A model generated the notes under the pieces. It saw only the letters and a list, made by a program, of their open reading frames with translations. It made no database searches and was not told the DNA's origin. Shown piece after piece: positions 27,779 through 35,475 of a stretch of 62,958 nucleotides of DNA. How positions within the stretch are numbered: position 1 is the stretch's first letter; every line of letters begins with the position of its first letter. Origin of the DNA: Longirhabdus pacifica (GTDB taxonomy: Bacteria; Bacillota; Bacilli; Paenibacillales; DSM-105158); NCBI RefSeq assembly GCF_004115085.1, contig NZ_QXJP01000023.1, forward strand, positions 1-62,958, given 5' to 3'. A program made the translations under genes and the position numbers.

Positions 27779-28511
27779 CATAGTGAAACAAAATAAATTA
27801 GGACGACTACTATTGTATCGAAAAAAGAAACCTTCAAACAACGTGCGACCTATTATTACGCAAAGTAGTCCGAAATCTCCTATGGCAGAGCAGTATCGAA
27901 GTATTAGAACGAACATACAGTTTTCCTCCGTCGATGCAGAAGTAGAAACTATCGCAGTCACTTCTTCTAAGCCTAGCGAAGGTAAAACGACGACGGCAGC
28001 AAACATGGCGGTTGTGTTTGCACAACAGGGCAAAAAAGTACTGCTTGTTGATGCAGATTTAAGAAAACCAACCGTACACTATACGTTCAAATTGCAAAAT
28101 CGATTTGGGCTAACGAACGTTTTAACTAATCAAATATCATTACAACAAGGGCTGCAGGATGCAGAAACAGAACATTTAAGCATTTTAACCAGTGGGCCGA
28201 TTCCACCTAATCCTGCTGAATTAATCGGATCAAATAGGATGACAGCGTTAATGGACAGCGTAAAACAACAATATGATCTCATCGTTTTTGATACGCCTCC
28301 TATTTTAGCCGTAACGGATGCACAAGTGCTTTCTAATCAATGCGATGGTACCATCCTTGTCGTGAATAGTGGCAGTACAGAAGTAGACCAGGCCAAAAAA
28401 GCGAAGGAGTTATTGCAAGGGGTCAACGCAAAAATATTAGGTGTAGTGTTGAACCAGGCAACAGCGCAACAAAACGAATATTATGCCTACTACGGTGAAG
28501 GTGAAGCATAA
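27771..28511 (+). CDS. Bacterial tyrosine kinase (YwqD/CapB/CpsD-like)
   Basis: 246 aa from TTG 27771, fixed by AGGAGG 8 bases upstream. Walker A is SKPSEGKTTTAANMA, Walker A' VLLVDADLRKP, Walker B DLIVFDTPP, and the C-terminus has the autophosphorylated tyrosine cluster EYYAYYG. BY-kinases phosphorylate themselves and sugar-nucleotide enzymes such as UDP-glucose dehydrogenase (ugd is just upstream). Its stop overlaps the phosphatase start by one base. Confidence 0.93.
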   Translation: MANIVKQNKLGRLLLYRKKKPSNNVRPIITQSSPKSPMAEQYRSIRTNIQFSSVDAEVETIAVTSSKPSEGKTTTAANMAVVFAQQGKKVLLVDADLRKPTVHYTFKLQNRFGLTNVLTNQISLQQGLQDAETEHLSILTSGPIPPNPAELIGSNRMTALMDSVKQQYDLIVFDTPPILAVTDAQVLSNQCDGTILVVNSGSTEVDQAKKAKELLQGVNAKILGVVLNQATAQQNEYYAYYGEGEA

Positions 28512-29284
28512 TGATCGATATTCATAGTCATATTTTGCCTCAAATCGACGACGGCGCGCGCTTCCTAGAAGAGAGCATGCAAATGGCGAAGCAAGCTGTT
28601 TCACAAGGTATTACCCACATCGTAGCCACACCGCATCATCGAACAAGCAAATTTTTCAACCATAAAACTACAGTATTACATGAAGTAGAACAGTTGAATC
28701 TTGCTTTGAATAATGCGAATATTCCGCTCACTGTATTGCCGGGGCAAGAAATACGTCTGTTCGGTGAGATGGAGGAAAAGTTAGCAGAGGAAGAACTACT
28801 GACGGTAAACGATACGGGAACATTTATTTTAGTAGAGTTACCGTCCACGCATGTTCCTGCTTATAGCAAGCAACTATTTTATAACCTTATGTTGCAAGAT
28901 ATATATCCGATTGTTGTTCATCCAGAGCGAAATCAGGAAATTCTCACACGTCCAGATATACTGTATGATTTGGTTAACATGGGCGTTTACACACAACTAA
29001 CCGCTGGCAGTGTAACCGGTCAGTTCGGTAGAAAAATAAAAAAGTTTTGCATGCAGTTATTAGAAAATAACCAAGCACATTTCATCGCTTCTGATGCTCA
29101 CAATATAAGAGAAAGAGCTTGTCATATGCAAGCCGCTTATAGCGTTGTAAAGCAGGCTTGGGGAGAGCAGTTGACTCACACACTGCAACAACATGCCCTT
29201 CATGCTATTCAAGGTACATTCATACACAAAGATCAACCGCAAAAAATAAAACAAAATTTCTTTCAATTGTTATGGAGAGCGTAA
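28511..29284 (+). CDS. Tyrosine-protein phosphatase, PHP family (YwqE/CpsB-like)
   Basis: 257 aa. MIDIHSHILPQIDDGA carries the first metal-binding His pair, followed by ATPHH, PGQEIRLF, VHPERNQEI and SDAHN, the full set of PHP-domain ligands. It removes phosphate from the tyrosine cluster of the kinase encoded just before it, completing the phosphorylation cycle that controls polymer export. The stop codon sits inside the terminator loop. Confidence 0.93.
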   Translation: MIDIHSHILPQIDDGARFLEESMQMAKQAVSQGITHIVATPHHRTSKFFNHKTTVLHEVEQLNLALNNANIPLTVLPGQEIRLFGEMEEKLAEEELLTVNDTGTFILVELPSTHVPAYSKQLFYNLMLQDIYPIVVHPERNQEILTRPDILYDLVNMGVYTQLTAGSVTGQFGRKIKKFCMQLLENNQAHFIASDAHNIRERACHMQAAYSVVKQAWGEQLTHTLQQHALHAIQGTFIHKDQPQKIKQNFFQLLWRA

Positions 29285-29297
29285 GCTCTCTTCTTTC
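29275..29297 (+). terminator. Terminator overlapping the phosphatase stop codon
   Basis: GAGAGC (29275-29280), GTAA loop, GCTCTC (29285-29290), then TTCTTTC. The stop codon TAA at 29282-29284 lies in the tetraloop. The short stem and interrupted T run make it moderate. Confidence 0.6.
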
Positions 29298-29653
29298 ATC
29301 TATCCATCTACTAATTATTCCAATAACTTCTATCGTATTTCCTCTTCATTTCCCGCAACTTTTTATATCTTTTTTAAGTCTAATCATTATAAGTATGTGA
29401 AATTTAGCAGTAGATGATAACAGTGATTGCTAGAATGTATATTGGTGTCATATTTTGAAACCTTTTGTATTGGACGCTGTACAGGTTAATGCAAGAGAAG
29501 TACAAAACGATTCAGCTACTTCCATGCAAGGGAGTCTCATTTTTTACGCATTAATCAATAGATTATTTAACGAACTATATGTAATGCATTATATTTTATG
29601 GTAAAACACAACGATGCATAGCAATCATAGAGATAAGGGAGAGGAACACAGTA
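29298..29653 (+). other. Noncoding region upstream of the glycosidase gene
   Basis: AT-rich; the frames crossing it lack ribosome binding sites. I see no clear promoter hexamer pair or hairpin. AGGGAGAGGA at 29638-29646 serves the next gene. Confidence 0.3.
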
Positions 29654-32299
29654 ATGAACGTGAAACATTTTACAATAAAAGCGATCGCGGGCGGTGCACT
29701 CATCATCACGACGATCATGTCCCCGATCATGCCTTCGATGCCGGTACAAGCAGAATCCGTAACGGTGTATTGGGATGAGCAAACGACGGTTAATTTACTA
29801 GAGACAGAATTAATTACCGACGGTGCAGAGCAGCATGTGTATGAATGGAAATCTACTAGAAATGGTTCTGCCGTAAGATCTAAGGTAGATGTGATAAAAA
29901 TAGATTTGCAAAACCCTAACGTGAAGCTCGACGTCATGACGGGTCAAAACGGCATCTATACGACAAAGAAAAACACAGTACAAAATATGGTCAACGAAAC
30001 AAGCGCCGTAGCGGGAGTGAACGCAGATTATTTCGATATGGGATCAAACTTTGAAGGAGGCCCAATCGGAGCAGAAATATCGGACGGGGAACTCATTTCT
30101 TCTCCTACGCCGCTATCTGGATTGTACACGTTTGCGGTGACGAATGAAGGTAAACCGGTGATTGATATGTATACGTTTAACGGTCAGCTCACGCATGAAG
30201 GTGATACAAGTTATAGAATCGGTGGAGTAAATAAATCCTACTCCTACACGCAAAACATGCTTTACATGTATACCGATAAATGGGGCGGTACTGCCCGCAA
30301 GAAAGATGCAGACAATTTACCAACAGAAATGATTGTTATCGACGGTATCGTACAGCAAATTTTTGTGGAGGAACCTGTGGAAATGTCAGTTCCCAATGGA
30401 GCTGTGTTCTTTCAAGCTTACGACAATGCAGCGACGTTTATCCAAGAACATATTCAAGTTGGCGATGCAGTAGAAATGGACTATGAATTTATTTCTAGCA
30501 CATCGCAAGAAAAGCTGGATCCAGAGAACATACAAATGATGATTGGCGGACATACGATTCTTGTCGATCAAGGGAAGAAAGCGACGTACTCCTTTTCTAT
30601 CTCCTCCATCAGTCCGAACAGCGCTCGTTCTCGCACTGGCATTGGTTACTCGGAAGATGAGCGTTACGTATATCTCATTACCGTGAATAACACACAAGGG
30701 AATACAGGATTGACCGTCTCAGAATTTCAATACTTTATGACACAGATTGGCGTATGGAAAGGCATTAACTTAGATGGCGGTGGATCGACACAGATGGTGT
30801 CCCGTGAACTTGGTGAATTTGATCCGGCATTAGTTGCAAAGCCAGAAGGAAGCAGCGTACGTCGTGTCGTCAACGGAGTAGGCGTGTATTCAGAAGCTCC
30901 TGAGGGAGCATTGGCTGGTTTCAAACTTTCAGGTAAAGAAACGTTGTTTATTAACGAACAAACGACATACGAACTCAAAGCGTATGATGAATACTACAAT
31001 CCGTTAGATGTAGATGCGGTGTATCCAGTGTATACAGATAGTGAAGAACTTGGAACATGGAACAATAATACGTTTACAGCAGCAACCGGTGGAAACACGA
31101 TCGTACAAGTGCAATCTGGCGATGTAACAGAGCAATTAGAAATTGAAATTATAAGTAGTGCGCAAATTAGTGAAATGGCAATCCATGATTCTATCCTTGT
31201 GTTAGAAGAAGGACAGTCGTATCCACTAACGCTGAAAGCAGTGACCACGTCAGAAACAAGTGTGACTGTACCAAGTGACATGATAGAGTGGAGCGTCGAA
31301 GGATTTGAAGGTGTAGTAGAAGATGGAAAACTAAAAGTCACATCACTAGAAGGTGTGAGCGAAGCAAAAGTGATGGCTAACTTCGATGGATTGACAGCTG
31401 AGCAAATCCTACCTATAGAACAAGAGAAAACAATATTAGACTTTGATCAAAAGCAAAGTACCGCAGACATCACGACAAAAGTATATCCAGATGATGTGAC
31501 AGGCACCGCAGCATTAAACAAAATGGATGCAGCGCAAGGCCAAGTATTATCTATCGCATATACGTTCAGTGATACAGCGGAAACACAAGCAGTGTATGCA
31601 TCTTTTAATGAAGATGAAGGATTGTTAACACCAGAAACACCACTTGAACTAGACCTCAATGTTTATGGTAATAACAGCAATCATATGCTGCGTGCCATAT
31701 TCATGGATAACGAAGGCAACGAACAGCGCGTGACACTTGCAGAGACTATCGACTGGGAAGGTTGGGAAAACATTTCCGCTGATCTGTCATCCTACGCAGA
31801 TTTAGGACCATTAACGTTACAGCGCATTTATGTTGTAAAAGGAAAAGAGACGACAGAAGAAGTGTGGGAAGGCAAAGTGTTTGTGGATGATGTACGGATG
31901 ACTTTCGCAAGTAAAGTATCCAGTCGTCCTGTGGTGAAGTTGGTTATTGATCAAACGGTCATGACGATTGGCGGTCAGGAAAAAGTGTTGGATCAAGCGC
32001 CGATAATTGATTCAGGCTGGAATACACTCGTACCGATTAGTTTTATTATTGAAGCCTTCGGTGGCGAAGTAGATTGGAATAACGATGACCGAAAAGTAAC
32101 GATTGATATTGATGGGCATACGCTCGAGATGTGGATTGATAATCCAGAGATGGTGTTTGACGGACAAGGGATAACTTCTCCTCTCGCTCCACAAATCATA
32201 AACGAACGTACGATGATTCCCCTCCGTTTTATCTTTTCCGACACACTCGGTTGGGATGTTGGTTGGGACGATGCGACAAGAACCATTACATTACGATAA
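29654..32299 (+). CDS. Secreted phosphodiester glycosidase (NAGPA domain) with stalk domain
   Basis: 881 aa. A signal peptide (basic start, hydrophobic core, cleavage likely after VQA near residue 34) precedes a NAGPA/DUF2233 domain (~90-420: VAGVNADYFDM, GGPIGAEISDG, ARSRTGIGYS, NLDGGGSTQMV), an Ig-like/BIG2-type region (~420-595), a carbohydrate-binding-like beta domain (~600-735) and a C-terminal copper-amine-oxidase N-like stalk (~755-881, VPISFIIEAFGGEVDW and MIPLRFIFSDTLGWDVGW). NAGPA-type enzymes cut sugar-1-phosphodiester bonds, so it may trim or release a phosphodiester-linked wall polymer. The target is inferred from position after the export-control operon. Confidence 0.88.
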   Translation: MNVKHFTIKAIAGGALIITTIMSPIMPSMPVQAESVTVYWDEQTTVNLLETELITDGAEQHVYEWKSTRNGSAVRSKVDVIKIDLQNPNVKLDVMTGQNGIYTTKKNTVQNMVNETSAVAGVNADYFDMGSNFEGGPIGAEISDGELISSPTPLSGLYTFAVTNEGKPVIDMYTFNGQLTHEGDTSYRIGGVNKSYSYTQNMLYMYTDKWGGTARKKDADNLPTEMIVIDGIVQQIFVEEPVEMSVPNGAVFFQAYDNAATFIQEHIQVGDAVEMDYEFISSTSQEKLDPENIQMMIGGHTILVDQGKKATYSFSISSISPNSARSRTGIGYSEDERYVYLITVNNTQGNTGLTVSEFQYFMTQIGVWKGINLDGGGSTQMVSRELGEFDPALVAKPEGSSVRRVVNGVGVYSEAPEGALAGFKLSGKETLFINEQTTYELKAYDEYYNPLDVDAVYPVYTDSEELGTWNNNTFTAATGGNTIVQVQSGDVTEQLEIEIISSAQISEMAIHDSILVLEEGQSYPLTLKAVTTSETSVTVPSDMIEWSVEGFEGVVEDGKLKVTSLEGVSEAKVMANFDGLTAEQILPIEQEKTILDFDQKQSTADITTKVYPDDVTGTAALNKMDAAQGQVLSIAYTFSDTAETQAVYASFNEDEGLLTPETPLELDLNVYGNNSNHMLRAIFMDNEGNEQRVTLAETIDWEGWENISADLSSYADLGPLTLQRIYVVKGKETTEEVWEGKVFVDDVRMTFASKVSSRPVVKLVIDQTVMTIGGQEKVLDQAPIIDSGWNTLVPISFIIEAFGGEVDWNNDDRKVTIDIDGHTLEMWIDNPEMVFDGQGITSPLAPQIINERTMIPLRFIFSDTLGWDVGWDDATRTITLR

Positions 32300-32362
32300 A
32301 AAATTACATTCTAGCTATTGTTAAACTTCATAATTATGTTAATATATAGGTAATACAAAGTG

Positions 32363-32415
32363 GAAGTTGTTCATAATGAGAAGCATGTAAGCCATCACCT
32401 CATTTGGACAACTTC
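32363..32415 (+). terminator. Two-segment hairpin, possible terminator or structured RNA
   Basis: GAAGTTGT (32363-32370) pairs with ACAACTTC (32408-32415); inside, ATGAG (32376-32380) pairs with CTCAT (32399-32403) across an asymmetric internal loop. The T tract after it is poor (TTTC), so termination is uncertain. Confidence 0.4.
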
Positions 32416-32722
32416 TTTCAGGTAGTACACTATTTACACTTCTTATCTATACCGTAACAAGCATTTGTTTTACTGTAGCAAAGTGTATATGGGTTGTATA
32501 TGGACACGATTTGTTGAGGGAATTCATGGAAATGAAGCGCCTTTCAACGCTTGTCTGGTTATATGTTAGACTATTTTTACTATTTACAATTCGTTAAAAT
32601 CTTTTCAACACCATCATATAGCCTAAGGGGAAACATATCAGGATAATTAGCTCTATGCAAGTTCTATGAAGCTAGTTTTATCGTGAGTTTTTATCTTCAC
32701 TTCATTTTGGTAAGCAAATGAA

Positions 32723-32819
32723 GTATACGACATGTATACTGATAAAGTTACAAAAACATACATAATATATCGGTTATGCTGTATACCATCTATCAAGTTT
32801 GGTGAGATGAACCGTATAC
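32723..32819 (+). repeat. Four GTATAC hexamers upstream of degS
   Basis: Palindromic GTATAC occurs at 32723-32728, 32734-32739, 32781-32786 and 32814-32819. The first two form GTATAC-N5-GTATAC, a good shape for a dimeric regulator. Could be chance in AT-rich DNA. Confidence 0.4.
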
Positions 32820-32952
32820 ACTAACTTAAAAATATATGAAAACTCATTCTATGTGGAGTGAAAAAGAAGAATGAGATCTAAACATAGCTACGAACCTTTT
32901 CACAAATTCATTTATTGAACATGAAAGTATAACAATAGAAAGGGTAATGGCA

Positions 32953-34122
32953 TTGACGTTACAAACAGAAGCAATTGATCGCGTCATACAAGATGCGATT
33001 CAGATGATGGATGATTCTAAATATGCAATATTTGAAATATGCGAAAGTGCAAGAGAAGAATTGCAAGCGGTCAAAAATGAACTGGAAGAAATTAAACTCG
33101 AAACGATAGAAACGATAGAAAATGTCGATAAACTAGAGAGACAGTTCAGACTAGCTAGAGCCGTATTATCTGAAGTGAGTAGAGATTTCAATAAATATAC
33201 AGAACAAGACATTAAAGATGCATATGAAAAAGCAACCGTCATCCAAATGGACATTATGATCTTTAGAGAAAAAGAGAGTAACTTGAAAGTCAGACGCAAT
33301 GAACTGCAAAAGCGGACGAAAAACTTGCAAAGTACGGTGTCTAAAGCTGAAAATGTGACTTCGCAAATTAACGTTGCCGTAGATTATTTATCTGGTGATC
33401 TCAGTCAAATTACTAAAATATTAGAATCTGTTAAAAATCGTCAATTAGTTGGACTTCGCATCATTCTAGCTCAAGAAGAAGAGCGAAAAAGGATCGCTCG
33501 TGAAATTCACGATGGTATGGCGCAGTCGATGGCGAATTTGATTTTGCGAACCGAAATAGCAGAACGCATGATGGAACAAGACAAGCCTGAGTTAGCGAAG
33601 GCGGAAATCGTCGATTTGAAACAGCAAGTCAGGTCTAATTTAGAAGAAGTACGTAAAATTATTTTCAACTTACGACCGATGGCATTAGACGATTTAGGAT
33701 TACTTCCTACCCTTAGAAAATTTGTGCATGATTTTGAAGAGAAATATAACATCAAAGCGAGAATCACGGTAAATGGAAAAGAAGAAAGATTACCTTCTGC
33801 AATGGAAGTTGCTATATTCAGACTAGTACAAGAAACGTTTTCCAATGTGAAAAAACACGCTAAAGCGACACAAGTTAATTTAGAAATGAGATTTCAAAAA
33901 AACTTTATATATTTAGTTATTGAAGACAATGGCATTGGATTTGAGGTGGAAAAGGTGGAAGACAAAATATCTGAAGGTGATAACTACGGCATTATTGGAA
34001 TGCGAGAAAGAGTGGAGTTGTTAGAAGGAAAATTCAACATACAGACAGCTCCTGATCAAGGCACCAAGATGTTTATCCAAGTACCCGTTAAACCAGATTC
34101 CAAAGAAAGAGGGGATTTATAA
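32953..34122 (+). CDS. degS: Two-component sensor histidine kinase DegS
   Basis: 389 aa from TTG 32953, chosen because GAAAGGG (32938-32944) is 8 bases away; ATG 32947 is only 2 bases from it but remains possible. No membrane segment: a cytoplasmic sensor, as DegS is. The N-terminal ~170 residues are a long coiled coil (the DegS sensor domain), then EEERKRIAREIHDGMAQSMAN with the phosphorylated His near 185, and the HATPase motifs VQETFSNVKKHAKA, EDNGIGF and YGIIGMRERVELL. It phosphorylates DegU, whose start overlaps its stop (TAATG). Confidence 0.95.
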   Translation: MTLQTEAIDRVIQDAIQMMDDSKYAIFEICESAREELQAVKNELEEIKLETIETIENVDKLERQFRLARAVLSEVSRDFNKYTEQDIKDAYEKATVIQMDIMIFREKESNLKVRRNELQKRTKNLQSTVSKAENVTSQINVAVDYLSGDLSQITKILESVKNRQLVGLRIILAQEEERKRIAREIHDGMAQSMANLILRTEIAERMMEQDKPELAKAEIVDLKQQVRSNLEEVRKIIFNLRPMALDDLGLLPTLRKFVHDFEEKYNIKARITVNGKEERLPSAMEVAIFRLVQETFSNVKKHAKATQVNLEMRFQKNFIYLVIEDNGIGFEVEKVEDKISEGDNYGIIGMRERVELLEGKFNIQTAPDQGTKMFIQVPVKPDSKERGDL

Positions 34123-34838
34123 TGTCATTAATCACTTCAGCTACGATGAAAATCGTGATAGCTGATGATCATGCACTGTTTCGAGAAGGATTAAAACGCA
34201 TCATTAACATGGAAGAAGATATGCAAGTTATTGGTGAATGTGGAGATGGGATTGCGGTACTCGAAGTTTGCAATGCCACACCACCAGATATCGTATTAAT
34301 GGATATTAACATGCCTGTGGAAAATGGCGTGGTAGCTACGCAAAAATTGCGTGAAATTTTCCCAGATATCAAAGTTATTATACTATCTATTCATGACGAT
34401 GAAAGCTACGTGATGGAGACGCTTCGCAAAGGTGCACAAGGTTATTTGCTAAAAGACATGGAAGCGAAGGAACTTGTCAATGCCATTCGTACCGTCGTAG
34501 AAGGTAATGCATATATTCATCCGAAAGTAACAGGTAAATTGGTTTCGCAACTTCGCCGAATGACCTACGTGAATGAAAATGGAGCCATATCTGAAATGTC
34601 CGAAGACCATCCTGCTGCCCAGTATATTAAAAAAGACGATAGTAGTTTAACGAAGCGAGAAGCCGAAGTATTGCGACTGATGGCTTCTGGTAAAAGTAAC
34701 AAAGCGATAGGCGAGCATTTATATATTAGTGAAAAAACAGTCAAAAACCACGTCAGCAGTATTCTGCAAAAAATGGAAGTGGATGATCGTACACAAGCTG
34801 TTATCTACGCTATAAAAAATGGTTGGGTAAACATCTAG
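34122..34838 (+). CDS. degU: Response regulator DegU
   Basis: 238 aa. The receiver domain has IVIADDHALFREGLKR, phospho-acceptor Asp near 61 in VLMDINMP, ILSIHDD and the Lys of GYLLKDM; the C-terminal LuxR-type helix-turn-helix is LTKREAEVLRLMASGKSNKAIG...EKTVKNHVSSI (in stretches, ~173-215). DegU controls exoenzymes, competence, motility and polymer production in Bacillales, all functions encoded nearby. GAGGGG precedes ATG 34122. Confidence 0.96.
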   Translation: MSLITSATMKIVIADDHALFREGLKRIINMEEDMQVIGECGDGIAVLEVCNATPPDIVLMDINMPVENGVVATQKLREIFPDIKVIILSIHDDESYVMETLRKGAQGYLLKDMEAKELVNAIRTVVEGNAYIHPKVTGKLVSQLRRMTYVNENGAISEMSEDHPAAQYIKKDDSSLTKREAEVLRLMASGKSNKAIGEHLYISEKTVKNHVSSILQKMEVDDRTQAVIYAIKNGWVNI

Positions 34839-34918
34839 TACTTTGCTATATAAATAAATAAGCAAGACCGACATCTTTTGGAACCAATTACATAATGTAA
34901 ATAAAACAACGTATAGAC

Positions 34919-34960
34919 ACCTCTCTATCATGATAAGCATATGATGTCGTATAGGGAGGT
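34919..34960 (+). promoter_or_regulatory. Hairpin sequestering the Shine-Dalgarno of the next gene
   Basis: ACCTCTCTAT (34919-34928) pairs with ATAGGGAGGT (34951-34960) over 10 bp with one G-U pair, burying GGGAGGT, the ribosome binding site for ATG 34969. Alternative pairings exist: ATCAT (34927-34931) with ATGAT (34941-34945), and CGACATC (34869-34875) with GATGTCG (34943-34949). No T run follows, so it is not a terminator. Confidence 0.5.
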
Positions 34961-34968
34961 ATGTCACG

Positions 34969-35373
34969 ATGATCGAAGGATTGCTTTGGTTGATCGGACT
35001 ATACGGCTCGGGTATGATTGCAATTCATTTGATATACAATTTACGAACAAAAATACAATGCACAACACGTCTAAAGCAGCATTTCATCCTTGTTACGATT
35101 AATAATCAGCGACAAGTAGAGTGGTATATCCGTTATATTTTTTTCATGACTTGGTGGAGAGGGAAAAATGTACATCTCACCATTGTCGATAAAGGATCTC
35201 ATGATGATACGATGGCGATTATTCGTAAATTAAAGAGTCGTTATGGCGATCCACTTCATTGTATTCAGGCTTCTATGCTACCTAAATACATGCAGCAAAG
35301 AGAAGGAAAGCATGTTTTTATTATCCACATAAATCAACATCACGATTTACGTCGTCTATTGACTCACTTTTAA
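34969..35373 (+). CDS. Small protein of unknown function with N-terminal membrane helix
   Basis: 134 aa. A hydrophobic helix at residues ~4-25 is followed by a basic soluble part. FILVTINNQRQVEWYIRYI and LTIVDKGSHDDTMAIIRKL faintly recall the start of a family 2 glycosyltransferase (DxGSxDdT), but the DxD region is absent and the protein is far too short. Codon use matches the neighbours, and GGGAGGT lies upstream, so I think it is real. It sits between degU and the competence operon; expression may be gated by the hairpin at 34919. No function assigned. Confidence 0.7.
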   Translation: MIEGLLWLIGLYGSGMIAIHLIYNLRTKIQCTTRLKQHFILVTINNQRQVEWYIRYIFFMTWWRGKNVHLTIVDKGSHDDTMAIIRKLKSRYGDPLHCIQASMLPKYMQQREGKHVFIIHINQHHDLRRLLTHF

Positions 35374-35411
35374 TATTGTATACTATTTCAATCTATATCA
35401 TTTCGAGTGTG

Positions 35412-35457
35412 AAGCACACCTCGATCCTGTATGACAGGACGAGGTGTGCTTTTTTTG
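35412..35457 (+). terminator. Strong intrinsic terminator between degU region and comFA
   Basis: AAGCACACCTCG (35412-35423) pairs with CGAGGTGTGCTT (35440-35451) around an inner CCTGT/ACAGG stem, then seven T to 35457. Frames extending comFA upstream run through it and are not used. Confidence 0.92.
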
Positions 35458-35475
35458 AGGAGGAGGGAGCATGAT

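Larger units (their letters stand above)
32300..32952 (+). other. Long intergenic region upstream of degS
   Basis: 650 bases without a gene. It holds the paired-stem element at 32363-32415, four GTATAC hexamers between 32723 and 32819, and an inverted repeat CTCATTCT (32843-32850) / AGAATGAG (32868-32875) close to degS. I could not assign a promoter with confidence. Confidence 0.45.
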
